Of a stretch of 64,000 nt of DNA, positions 34,799-45,786 are shown piece by piece. The stretch is taken from NCBI GenBank assembly GCA_037178675.1, contig JAYMGJ010000281.1:1-64000 (forward strand). The letters run 5' to 3'. The notes below the pieces were generated by a model. It ran no database searches. It worked only from the letters and a program-made list of their open reading frames with translations, and was not told the origin of the DNA. A program made the translations under genes and the position numbers. Numbering within the stretch: the first letter of the stretch is position 1; every line of letters begins with the position of its first letter. Origin of the DNA: Scleroderma bovista (Eukaryota; Basidiomycota; Agaricomycetes; Boletales; Sclerodermataceae).

Positions 34799-36785
34799 AC
34801 TGTAAAATCAGTACAGCCCAACAGGTTTATGTACTGTAAAAGCAGCACAGGCCCAAGTTTGCATACTGTAACAGCATGTTGGCATACTGTAAAACCAGCA
34901 CAGCCAACAGGTTTGTGTCTGTAAAAGCAATACAGCCTGACAGTGCCATACTGTAAAATCAGTACAGCCTGACAGGTTTATGTACTGTAAAAGTAGTACA
35001 GGCACAAGTTCACATACTGTAAAAGCAGGTTTGCATACTGTAAACACAGTGCAGCCCAACATGTTTACATACTGGCATACTGCAAAAGCAGTAAAGGCCA
35101 CCACATTTGCATACTGTAAAATTTGTACAGTCCAATGGGTCTGCAAACTGTAAAGCCAGGTCTGCATACTGTAAAACCCGATTTGCATACTGTAAAAGAA
35201 GCAAAGGCCAAAGGTTTACATACAGTAAAATTGGTAATGGCTAATGATTGCTCAAATTGTAGAAGTAGGCTGGCCAACCAATGTAAGAGTATGTCTGCAG
35301 ACCTGTGTGTCAGTGAGTGCCCATACAAAAGCATTACCAGTTTTACAGTACGCAAATCTGTCAGACTGTGTGCAAAACCAGCACTGGTTGTGTCATATGA
35401 CTAACCTCACACGATCACGTGATCTAGACTCATGCAAAAAAATCACATGACCTAGTCCGAATACATTGTTTTGCAATCCATACATACAATTAAGTCCATT
35501 ACAAACTGCAATACAAGCAAAAAAAAAGAAAAAAAAAGCAGGTAATCAGACTGGCAAGAGGGGGCCCTCCCCTTGACAGTCCACCTCCCAGAGAAAAAAG
35601 TCTACTATGTAAAATTTCACATGAAATCAATGATTTAAAAGACAAAATCTGTAATAGCATTTAGAATTAGTAAGAAATAGGATAAATACACTTACCTTCA
35701 TGCTCAAAATGAAAATAGCAAATATTATCATGCAACCTGGTTGCTATTACTATAAAAATATATGGTTAGCATGTAAATGCATAAGGAAGATTGAACCCAC
35801 ACACCAATATTCAGACAAGGAAGACAAACAGGAGGTGCACTTGTGCACCTACACACCAGCATCAAAATAAATAATCCCCCAGACCAAAAGACGAGCAGGA
35901 GGAGTGCAAGCACACCCACACACTGGCATCAAGACAAATAATCCCCCAGACCCAAAGATGAGCGGGAGGAGTGCAAGTGCACCCACACACCAGCATCAAA
36001 ATAAATAATCCCCCAGATCCAAAAGGGGAGTGGGAGGGGTGCAAGCGCACCCACATGCCAGCCCCAAGACAAACAATCCCCCAGACCAAAAGACAAGCAG
36101 GAGGAGTGCAAGTGCACCCACACACCAGTGTCAAAACAAGTAATCCCCCAGACCCAAAAGAGGAGTGGGAGGGGTGCAAGTGCACCCACACACCAGCCTC
36201 AAGACAAATAATCCCCCAGACAAAAAGACAAGTGGGAGGAGTGCAAGCGCACCCACACACTGGCATCAAGACAAATAATCCCTCAGATCCAAAAAGACAA
36301 GCAGGATGGGTGCACACACACCCACACACTGGTGTCAAGATACATGATCTACCAGACCCAAATGAAGACATTATTAGTATAAACAGATAAAAAATAGACC
36401 ACACCTGTGTACTCAACACTGGTAGTCCAAAACTAGCCCACAGGCCCAAGCACTAATAAAAAGAAGACATTAGTATAAGGAAACCCAAGATAGAACATAC
36501 CTGTGTACTCAATTTCTTTTCTATTAGGCAGGCTGCAGTCCTGCCTAATAGAAAGGAGGTGTTGAGTGAAGACATGCTGGAAGGTGTGAAGGAGAAGTGA
36601 AAATTTTCAAACTCAGCTTGTGGCTGAGATGTGGCTTGTGTTTCCTTATACTAATGTCTTCTTTTTATTAGTGCTTGAGCCTGTGGGCTAGTCTCAGACT
36701 ACCAGTGTTGAGTACACAGGTATGGTCTATTTTGTACCTGTTTATACTAATAATGTCTTCATTTGGGTCTGGTAGATCATGTATC
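34799..36785. mobile_element. Inverted-repeat element FB2: left arm and centre
   Basis: Positions 34799 to about 36490 are the inverted counterpart of about 36640-36785 joined to 46062-47400. The outer arm is a repeat built on TACTGTAAAA(N)AGTACAG. The middle holds a mixed segment with poly-A and the pair gggccctcccc/ggggagggccc. The inner arm is a tandem of about 65-bp units (CCCACACACCAGCATCAAGACAAATAATCCCCCAGACC). The left end appears truncated against the Gypsy 3' region. Confidence 0.8.
36518..36554. repeat. Perfect 15-bp hairpin at the FB2 centre
   Basis: TTTCTATTAGGCAGG (36518-36532) pairs with CCTGCCTAATAGAAA (36540-36554) around a 7-nt loop. It sits in the roughly 150-bp spacer between the long FB2 arms. 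Confidence 0.9.
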
Positions 36786-37046
36786 TGTTGAAGCAATACC
36801 TATATACATAGAGGAACTGCTACTCCAACTCACCTGTTGGATGGAGTGCACAACCTGAGATGGTAGCGGTAGCTGGTCAAGAGCTGTTATATTATATAAG
36901 TGATGAACACTGTTTATATACAACAAATAGTGTGACATGTAACATCTACTCTAAAGAGGACTATTACTAAGTCTACACTAATATGGGTCGCAGTCTTGTG
37001 CGCACTTCGTCGACAGTTTATGCTGGGTGCACGTGTGACTTTAACA
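36786..37046 (-). repeat. Copia copy 2, 3' LTR
   Basis: It starts TGTTGAAG and ends CTTTAACA; the C of the canonical CTTCAACA has become T. It is 14 bp shorter than the partner LTR because of an indel near the TGTGACATG motif. Confidence 0.92.
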
Positions 37047-37058
37047 CTCCCCCTCACT
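37047..37058 (-). other. Polypurine tract of Copia copy 2
   Basis: On the minus strand AGTGAGGGGGAG lies immediately upstream of the 3' LTR, the position and composition expected for the plus-strand DNA primer. Confidence 0.8.
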
Positions 37059-37092
37059 GTGCTGCACGTAGAGCACTTCAGCGAATAAGGTG

Positions 37093-37638
37093 CTAGATGC
37101 TGCCAGAGGGAAACTGTAAGCCTAGTTGAGCTCTGAACTTCGCGAATTTCTCGCATGGTAAGTTCTTGGTGAGCAGATCGGCAGGATTCTCAGCACCATC
37201 AATAAAGAATAGTTCCATGTTACCTTTTGCGACTGACTCGCGGATTCCATGGTAGCGGATGTCGATGTGCTTGGAGTGAGGCTCTGTTACAGGGTTGGAT
37301 GCCATGAATATGGACCCCTGATTATCACCGCAAATTGGGATAGCTTTCAGCTTATAGCCGAGCTCACTGAGTAAACTCCAAATCCAGGTAACTTGGCGAG
37401 CGCAATCGCTCAAAGCCATGTATTCGTCTTCTGTGCACGAGAAGTCCAACTGATCAAGCCATCTGCAAGCTTCAGGTAGAAACCTGTCTGCGAGAGGCGA
37501 GAGATAGGGTCTGATCCCCAATCTGAGTCTGTGCATGCAATCAGGCCAGCACCAGATCCACCATTGTATACTAGGGAGTACAAAGGTGTCCCAATTAAGT
37601 AGCAACAAATATACAGCGCTTTGTTCAGGTGGTCCTGG
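37093..37638 (-). pseudogene. Copia copy 2 RNase H domain
   Basis: The frame contains EDEYMALSDCARQVTW, SELGYKLKAIPICGDNQGSI, SKHIDIRYHGIRE and ADLLTKNLPCEKF, the standard C-terminal Copia RNase H motifs. It ends at 37093, shortly before the polypurine tract. Upstream it is disconnected from RT by the MITE at 37639-37778. Sequence just before the LDFSCTEDEY region looks scrambled by small indels. Confidence 0.85.
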
Positions 37639-37778
37639 CATCAGGGAACTGGTGATAAAATGGTAATGAAAGATAGGCTAGATAGTCCTAGATAATCCTA
37701 GACTTCCCAATGTCAACCTTTATCAAACCATCATCCTGGACTATAATGGATTATCTTGCTGTCCACATTTCCCTGATA
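37639..37778. mobile_element. 140-bp MITE in Copia copy 2
   Basis: The inverted ends are CATCAGGGAACTG and TATCAGGGAAATG, flanked by a GG dinucleotide on both sides (37637-37638 and 37779-37780). It interrupts the RT-RNase H coding region (after ALSRHAVNPS-type sequence). Its termini resemble those of the MITE at 24261 and foldback FB1. Confidence 0.75.
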
Positions 37779-39330
37779 GGGATGGATTCACGGCATGGCG
37801 TGAGAGATGGGTGACTGCAAAAGCAATGTCGGGCCTAGTGCCTAACATAAGGTACAGAAGGGACCCAATAACCATCTGGAAACAGGAGTGGAGTTCTGCA
37901 TCAACAGGCTCTGTATTTTTGGTGGCATAGTAGCCAGCTGGCAGTGGGGTGCTTGCAGACTTTGCATTGAGCATGCTGCAGCATTCGACGACCTTTTGTA
38001 GGTATGCGCATTGGTCCAAGTGGATAGCGCGACCTTTGCAAGTGATTCGCATACGGAGGAACTCACTTGGTTCTCCAAGGTCTCTGCACTCCCATTTGCG
38101 CATGAACTGTGCTTTGATGGCATCAACAACAGCCTTGTTAGGGCTGCAGAATAGTGCATCGTCAACGTAGATAATACCAATGACGATGTTGGTGCCTTTC
38201 TTCTTGTAGAAGAAGATGCCTGCTTCAGACTTAAGGCGCTCAAACCCGAGCTCCTTGAGAGACTCATCAAGTGTGCACCACCAAGCTAGGCCAACCTGTT
38301 TAAGGCCATAGAGGGCACGCCAGAGGCGGAGCACTTTGCACTCTTGCCCGGGAACTGCAAACCCTTCGGGTTGTTCCATGTAGATCTCTTTGTCGAGCTT
38401 GCCATACAAGTAGGCGCTCCGAACGTCGAGTCCAGTGATATACCAATTCTCAAGTGTGGCAAGCGCAAGCATGAGGTGCACTGTTTCAAAGTGCACAACT
38501 GGTGAGAGAGAGAGAGAACATCTTTATTTATATCCCATGTAAGCAACAGACAAATCTGAGTAAGACACGGCTGGTTGGAGTGAGATTATCTAATTTCCAC
38601 CTGTGTCCATGAAGCCCTAGAAACACCTCACTCACACTTGTAACCCCCCGCTACTGGGTTAACCCTAGTCACCAAACCAATTAGGTAACTGCCCATTAAA
38701 GGCTCCCTGACCACCATTAGAGGTTTGTCCCACCTGCCTGTTCTGACTGGCCAGAGAGGTGTGAATACTATTCTTGGATGGCTCACTTAGGTGGAGGTGC
38801 TGGTGGTGGCTGGTAAGTTAGTTTTGGCTAATATTTTAATCCAGGTTCGCGCCTGGTCAGGGTGACCCCTCCTAACTCCCACGGCCAACTTTTGAGGACT
38901 GGTCCCATCACTAAACTTGGCATATAGCTCCCACTATCCCATCCATTGCCCACACTAATCTCACAGGGCCCTCCAGTTCACCCTTGGTTGTGACATCATT
39001 GTGATTCCCATGACGGCAAGTAGCAGTAAAAATGGGCTTGGGGGGAGTTGAACAAGCAACTCACTGCACAAAGGCAGCTGGGGGTAACTGCTAGACCACC
39101 TGACCCCCTGCACATGACTGGTGAGAAGACCTGGTTGAAAACTAATCCCTCAACCTGGGAGAAGCCTTTTGCTACTAAGTGGGCTTTCTTGCGGCCATCC
39201 GACTTCACATCGAAGACCCATCAATTCTTAATGACCTTCTGGTCTCGGGGATGGTCAACTAGCTCAAAGACTTTGTGCTTTCACAGCACATTGAGCTCTT
39301 CTTAGCAAGCAAGTCGCCAGAGTTTCTGCT
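37779..39330 (-). pseudogene. Copia copy 2 reverse transcriptase, split by a SINE
   Basis: RT motifs in order are HLVAKGFSQVEG and FNQVFSPV (right of the SINE), then HFETVHLML, TGLDVRSAYLYG, the ALYGLKQ block and the catalytic GIIYVDDALF (left of the SINE). Removing the SINE and one target copy joins FSPV to VHFET exactly. The frame has further damage in the region 39200-39330 (stop at the KN-stop-W position shared with copy 1). Confidence 0.88.
38508..39116 (-). mobile_element. tRNA-derived SINE (about 609 bp)
   Basis: On the minus strand the head contains a perfect A box (TGGTCTAGCAG, 39088-39098) and a perfect B box (GTTCAACTC, 39045-39053) 34 nt apart, as in a tRNA-like RNA polymerase III promoter. 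The tail ends ATAAATAAAGATGTTCTCTC in a short TC-rich tract. The 10-bp target duplication is ACTGGTGAGA (38498-38507 and 39117-39126, plus strand). The body has no coding potential. It inserted in the Copia RT gene. The LINE partner is not identified. Confidence 0.85.
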
Positions 39331-41902
39331 CAGCTTGGGGTAAGCGAGCGATGTCCTTGTAGGACCAGTTGTAGATGCTCTCATATTGAGGCTTGCTGGT
39401 TGTGAGGGCTTTGCCCATCAGGAATCAGACTAGGTTTGCTCCCCCTTCCTCGCACATCTTTTGCACATCTTCCTCACTGGGCATTGCAGAGGTGTCGGGG
39501 AAACCACCAGGGATATGGTCTGGTGTGTCCGGTTGTGGGGGCCTAGGGGCCTCACCCACTGTTTCTCACCATTGAGAGGCACTTTCGATATCCCGGAGTT
39601 GCTCGACGGGATGTTGCCGCTCACCATACACGTTACTGGGGCGCAATGGCGCTCTACGTTCACATTGGAGGTGGGCAGGTATATTAACTGCAGGGGGTCG
39701 CAGTGCATTCTGGCAGTGTTCAGCTTGGCCAGGGCACTGTGGTGCCAGGGGTGGCGGATTTCTCGCCGGTGAAGGTGTTCTCAGTGCTGGTGGAGGCACT
39801 AGAGATGGCGTACAGGGAGGATTTATTTGACTAGGCTCTTCCTCATGAGCCTCAGGTTCCTCGCGCTTTGGATCATCATCCTGCACTTGGGGATGTGGGT
39901 AGCCATGGTTGTGTTCCACATCATCATCACTGTTGATATCATCAGGGGGATTCCCTGGTCGATCGGTGGTAGGTTTTGGATTTACCCTTCCAAAAGGGTT
40001 CTCAAGAGGTTTGCACCTGTTTTTGGGGCAGTGAGGGAAATGATGCTCGTCAAAGACGGTGTGAGCAGCGGTGAATACTGCATTGGTGGAGCACATAAAC
40101 AAGAAATTGTGCTCATTGCCAGGGGCAACACCGATGTAAGTCATAAGCTCCGACTTGGGAGCCATCTTATTTTCTCTAGCCGAGGCTGGGAGGTAGACAA
40201 AGGCTCCACAGCCAAATACACATAGGTGATCGATGTTAGGCATCTCCCCCTTAAGCATTTCATGGAGGGTGCACCATCGCAGGCGAGCTACCGGAGTATG
40301 GTTGTAAATGTGGGTTGCATGAGCGAATGCAAATTCCCACCAGGAGTCAGGAATGTAGGCTTGATGCCGCATATACTCAGCTTTATCCGTGAGAGTGCGC
40401 CCTAAACACTCGGCGTGGCCATTCTGCATGGGGGTTCTTGAAGCACTTTGATATATTTTAATTCCTTTCTCAAGGAGTGCTCAATCAAACAGATCAGATT
40501 TATATTCTCTGCCAGCATCGGACATCCATCCAACGACGTGCATATCATGTTGGACGTGCACCATTTCGAGGAAATCTTTGGCAGCCATAATCACTGCAGC
40601 TTTGGAGCGAAGAGGCATAGTCCAGGTGTGAGAAGTGTAGTCATCATAGAAGGTGATAACGTATTTAAATTTCTGGTATGATGTAACCGGGAAGGATTTG
40701 AGATCAGAGTGCACCAGCTTGAAGGGCTTGGAAGCACATCTTTCATTCTCTGGGAAAGCTCAATTGGGCATCTTGCCAAGAGCACATCCAGGGCAAACAC
40801 AATCCTCAGTTGGAAAGTGGATCCCTGGGAAGTGCTGTGTATGTTTTTGCGTGCGTCGGAGTACTTCCTTCAAGGGGTGCCCAAATCTCCGGTGCATAAT
40901 GTTGTAATTGACTTTGCTCATGGAGGCGATATAGTTAGATCTAATTATTGGGATAGATCTAATCCCGAAAATGATGTTGTGATTGTCTTCTGGGTCTGGC
41001 CCAAACCATAGGCGTTCAGCTTTATGAATGAGGCTAATGCCTCGCTTATCACCAGTGACTTTGTAGTTACACTGGAGCATTTTGCCCATGGAAATAAGGT
41101 GTGCAGTAGCGCCTGGCATATGGAGCACTTGGGTGAGTGTAATGACTTTCTCATCCCCAGAGTTGTGGTCTAGGCACCAGAGTAATACTGTACCAATGCC
41201 AGCAATTAGTGCTACACCATTTGTGGTTTTGGCATAGTGCACTCACTTTAGCACATTGTAGGAGGCGAAATCACCTATGTCACCAGTAAAGTGGCATGAT
41301 GTGCCAGAGTCTAGGAGCCAGAAAGCACCAGATAGTTCGCTATTGTCAGCCATTTTTCCCTTACACTTAGCACAGTGTGCATCACTCGTTTCATGAGAAC
41401 ACGAACAAATATATGCTTTACTCGAGACACGACACGACAAATTGTAGTTACTACTCGCTATATACAGTGCTGGCGTAAAGTGCACATGTAAAGGGAGCAT
41501 GTCAGTGTCGGTCAGCACGCATGCAGAAGGTACTTGCCTGAAAAGGCTGGCCTCCATGCCCATCGCCATCGATGTTGCGTTGTAGCGGTCAAGGACCATC
41601 GCATCAATCTCATCGAACTCATCATCAGCGAAGGGCTCGTGAGCGAAGGGCTCTTCATCTCCAAGGGTGATGGTATCCTCCTCATACATAGTGATGCGCT
41701 CCTCAAGATGAGGGCGCTTCAGCAAGGAGGGACCGGCCTTGGGCTGGTCCAGGTTCGCACTCACCAATGACACAACTTGGTCGAGGGATGGTCTGGCAGG
41801 AGGACTCTACCCCCAGATGGTGTGCCAAATTGAAGGCCTTAATAGTATTATCGAAAGCAGGGGGGCCGTAGTGGGCAGCACCAGGAGTGTGAGCCAAAGC
41901 GC
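39331..41902 (-). pseudogene. Copia copy 2 protease-integrase region
   Basis: Minus-strand frames include LLDSGTSCHFTGD (protease active site), the zinc-binding MHRRFGHP and CVCPGCALG segment, VHSDLKSFPVTSYQ, GWMSDAGREYKSDLFD (the catalytic D is present here, unlike copy 1) and the NGHAECLGRTL block. Several stops and small indels separate these frames (near 40430, 40715 and 41242). Codons are otherwise closely similar to copy 1. Confidence 0.88.
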
Positions 41903-42522
41903 TGTCACGCACCAAACGTGTTTGGTACTGTGGACATGGAGAAAGTTAGCCGATGAAACTAATGCAAAGAACACACCCAAGATCTGTTGAAAGATTGTCC
42001 TGACTTGAGGGATACAGACAGCCCTCGCTATCCATATCACGCAAAGTCAAGACTATCCTTATGCGAAGAATGAATACAAGCTTGTCATAGCCATCTATCG
42101 CACAAGAATGACTATCCTGGAGCAAGAGATGAATGCCATCGTCTGGCAGTCATCCCTCGCACAAGAACCGCCAAGAAGCAGAAGAATCCAAGGATTGATG
42201 ATCATTTCAGTATGAGAGAGGAATGCAACCTACTGCAGTCCAACTCCCATACCAGAACAACCAAAGAAGCAGAAGAAACGATAGAGAAACAAAGGAGAAA
42301 AGGAAGAATCATTTTTAGCGCCCAAATGTCAAATTTAGGCGCCCAGTGCCGGCATTCCGATATTTTGAATGGCTCCGCCATTTTTGAAGCTATCAATCAT
42401 GTGACTATACCATCATGGAGCCTAGACCGTGGTCTATCTGCCTGTCAAGTTCCGACGTAAATCCATTCATTTCCCACGGAGATATTCCACCCACAATCCA
42501 GACACCCACTTCATCACTCACT

Positions 42523-42912
42523 ATGGAGTCCGCATTTTCTCTGGAACGTTTCTCCGCTATTGCAGCAGACCTCAATTATGTCCTGCTCTTAGGACAGCCT
42601 CTCCCTGAGCTCCTGTGTACTGTCTGGTACATATCTTCCCAGCCTTCTCCCTCAGTCCCTCTCGTTCTCGGTCAGCGCGTTCTCCTCGTCAGTCCTGCGT
42701 CGCGCACATACTTTGGTCATCTCAAGTCTATCATTAGACTTGAAAATTCATACCTGGTCGTCTCTGTGTCTCCTGAGTCCTCTGCATATGGTCCTTTCAT
42801 CCCAGAGTCCTGTCACATCCATCTCCCTCTATCATTCATCTCGCTTCCCTGGACACGTCGAATCCGCTACTTGCGATTCTCTTCCCTGCTATCCCGCAAC
42901 AAACACGAATGA
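42523..42912 (+). CDS. Conserved 129-aa ORF inside LTR A2
   Basis: The ORF starts ATG 42523 and ends at 42912. It differs from the A1 copy by a few residues (for example QPSPSV for QPAPSV and FGHLKSIIRL for FGRLKSIVRL). Function is unknown. Confidence 0.45.
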   Translation: MESAFSLERFSAIAADLNYVLLLGQPLPELLCTVWYISSQPSPSVPLVLGQRVLLVSPASRTYFGHLKSIIRLENSYLVVSVSPESSAYGPFIPESCHIHLPLSFISLPWTRRIRYLRFSSLLSRNKHE

Positions 42913-44050
42913 AACAGTGCTCTAGAACCATTCTTAGGAGCCCTAATAGAGTACAGAACCTTCCCCTTACTGCTCAAGGGAAGACTGCACTTCGGGAGCA
43001 CCAAATTTCGCGTTTTTGCTCTACAGAAGCTCAATCCAAGGGATTTGTGACACTCTGTGACCAGCTGTGACTCTACTTGTCATTCCAGGCCCCCTGACAC
43101 TGCTCTTCTGGTCGGATCAATTCTTTTATTATCCCCCAGCCACTCCCATCAGTGGCACTGCTTCAGAAGCTCATCTCCAGATCTAAAGTTCAATAAATCA
43201 TAGGTTGTGCTTCCCTTCTTTCTGAGTCACACAGAGTCACTCTGGCTCACTCTGACTCACTCTGCTGCGCATTATTCTTATTCATCCCCTCTTGGCATTA
43301 CTAATCCCCATTACTCCCCTTACCAATCACTTACCAATCATCCTTCAAATCATGCTTATCATGCTGCTTATCAATTCATGACTCATGCCCCTATGATTCA
43401 TATGCATTATGTCATCGCATATGCTCATTTAGCTTCGATCTACTCATCCCATGCTTTCCCCCCCTCTCTTTTGGGCCCCATGCAATGATTTTTCCATATT
43501 CTTGGTTATACACCCCTTTTTACCTATGTTTTTGCTCTTTCCCTTGGCTCAGCAGCTTGTTCAGGCTCTCCCCATCGATGACTCAGCCTGATTACACTGC
43601 TTATCAATCGCTTACCAATTTCTTACCAATCTCTTACCAAGCACTTAGTCATTTGTGCTTACAGGGCCACAGCCCCTCCTGTATATAAACCAGCAGCCAA
43701 AGGCTGCAAGGAAGTGTCTGCTTCCCCCTCAATAAAGCGACCACATTCACTCTCCCTCACTGTCTATAAGCTCCCTCTTTGTCTTTGGACTTGTAGGTCA
43801 CTCAGTGCTGGCCTAAAGCTCCTATATTGTTGTTTATCAGATATATCTTGTATCTGATCATTTCTCTAGGCTGAAGCGCAGTCTAGCATCACTGTCCACT
43901 CTATCCCATCACTGTCCATCGCATTCTTGAAGCAGGAACTGTCACCTTGCTTCCCTGTTGCTCCATCACTGCTGTTACACCCCTGTTGCCAATCTATCAT
44001 TGCTCTTCTATCCCAGGACTCTTCCTAACCACTGTGGTAGGCTGAAGAGG

Positions 44051-44358
44051 TGTTGAAATTCCTGGTCCCTACAGTACCATTTTTTCCCTTATACTTAGTA
44101 TGGACACACCGAGCATTCATTACATAATCACGGTCGTTCTTTATAGGATGTTTTTCTTTCGTTTCGTACCTCAGTCTCTGTTTGCACAGAAGTACTGAGG
44201 TAAGGCTACTCTACACATTCATTTACTATGATACTGACCTATGTAGTCATTTGTGACTCTTGCCTAGGTTAGTTAAATGAAGTCTCTGTTTGCACAGAAG
44301 TACTGAGTCATTTGTGACTCTTGCCTAGTGTCGAGCTGCGCCAGTTCACCTCACAAAA
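44051..44358. mobile_element. 308-bp insertion inside LTR A2 (probable small solo LTR)
   Basis: A1 reads ctgaagaggagtcaa at the equivalent point, so the insert is exact and flanked by AGAGG (44046-44050 and 44359-44363). It starts TGTTGAAATTCC and ends CTCACAAAA, so the right terminus is not a clean CA. Inside, agtctctgtttgcacagaag and tcatttgtgactcttgccta each occur twice, marking an internal duplication. Confidence 0.6.
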
Positions 44359-44566
44359 AGAGGAGTCAATACCATCCCCAGTCGCATTCCATCCCCATCA
44401 GAAGCCCTTCCCTTCCCTCCTGCATCCTGCCTGAAGGCATGCAGCACATCCCTCTGAGGAGATTAAATACCAGAAACACAAAGGAAGACCACCACTCGCA
44501 TATTGCTGTCATTTGGTGTTGGTTGTTGGTTGTTCTGACCTCTTCCCTCACTTAGGCGCACAGCGC

Positions 44567-45403
44567 GGGGGTCGATGGTGGGTTCTGGTCCATCATAGTG
44601 GACATAAGTAGTGAAGGCGGCTTGTTGGGTGTTCTTGCGGTGAGCGCAAGCCTTCTTGCCACCACAACGAGTTCAGCCTCCCTGTCCTTGGGCAGGAGCA
44701 TTTCTGCTTGTACTGCCGTTGGACCTGCCTTGCTGCTGCTGCTGCCTCTGGGGCTGCTGCTGCTGCTGGGCGAACTTGGGGTCAGCCAGCTTGCGCTTCA
44801 CAGGCCCTTACCACCAGCGCGGGAAGAGGCGCCTTTCTGCTGGAAAGAGAGCGTGGCAGCCTTGACTATCCCATCAGGCTTGAGGTTCTTGATCTCATTC
44901 GGCAACATCTGGCTGAGAATTTGAGCTACAACCTCCATGGTGGGAGGGAGCTTGCAAAGGATAATCATTGCCTGCACGGGGGCAGGGAACTTGAAGCCAG
45001 CATCCTTCAGGTAGGTGAAGTGGCTAAGCAACTTCATAATGGCAGGAGCGGGATGGGAGCCAGCAGGAATGTTGGTGGCCAGGAGCTTGCTAAGCTCAGC
45101 GTAGGCGGAACCGATACTGGGGGCGCCGAAGTTCTTCTTCAGGTGGTCCCATACTTCCTTGATGGACGTGAGTTCGGAAACGGCAACTTGAATCGAGGGG
45201 GCAAGGCGCAAGGTGATATTACCGAGTGCTCTCTCGGTGTTGTTGTCCCACTCCTTTCGGTCATCATGACCATCAGCAGGTTGCGTTGTCGAATAGACAT
45301 ACCATTGGCCTTGTGCCCAAAGGTAGGCCTGCATAGAGGTGTGCCACTGCTGCCAGTTGGAGCCAGTGAACATGGGAACCATCTTGTCAAGAGTGCTGGA
45401 CAT
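44567..45403 (-). pseudogene. Copia copy 2 gag, N-terminal part
   Basis: The start at 45403 (MSSTLDKMVPMFTG) leads into a full UBN2-type gag domain (VWDHLKKNFGAPSIGSAYAEL, the LSHFTYLKDAGF block, ILCKLPPTMEVVAQIL). The frame stops at 44798, within the region following QQKGASSRAGG. A Q/P-rich low-complexity segment and a Cys/His-containing region follow in other registers. This copy retains the gag segment deleted from copy 1. Confidence 0.85.
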
Positions 45404-45774
45404 GGTGATATTCTATTGGGAGTCAACGGAGTCAGCAAATGAATGCAACAATGAACAAGCAAGAAAAGAAGAAACACCTGAGTGCTAGTGAAAGCACTTC
45501 TGTCAACAGCTAACTCATGACTAGGTCATGCCAGCGCAAGTCATCAACAATGTTCGCCATGGTTGGTGCAAGTCATCGATGAACTTCGCCTGGGGCAATA
45601 CAGGTGCTCAACTAGGAGCTCACTGTCTGGCGCAAGTCGTTGACCGACTTTGCCTTGTGGCTGTGCAGGGGCTCAGCTAGGAGCTCACTGTGGTCCACAG
45701 CATCGAGCTAGTTAAAGCGATGCTCTGGGAGCTGGAGCGCTGTCTGGTGCATTGCTGCACACAGTGCACTCATG

Positions 45775-45786
45775 GGGCTCATAACC
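45775..45786 (-). other. Primer binding site of Copia copy 2 (half-tRNA type)
   Basis: GGTTATGAGCCC on the minus strand directly follows the 5' LTR, identical to copy 1. It fits priming by the anticodon half of tRNA-iMet. Confidence 0.8.

Larger units (their letters stand above)
41903..44562 (+). repeat. Long solo LTR, subfamily A copy 2 (A2)
   Basis: It starts TGTCACGCACCAAAC, ends GGCGCACA and is flanked by GCGC (41899-41902 and 44563-44566). It matches A1 almost base for base except for a 308-bp insertion at 44051. It splits the Copia copy 2 gag region; copy 1 shows the intact site (gtgagccaaagca at about 2742-2754). Confidence 0.9.

Noticed and set aside
39045..39098. A functional tRNA gene suggested by perfect A and B boxes
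   Set aside because: The segment lacks a matching acceptor stem and lies at the head of a 609-bp insertion with target duplications, so it is the promoter of a SINE.
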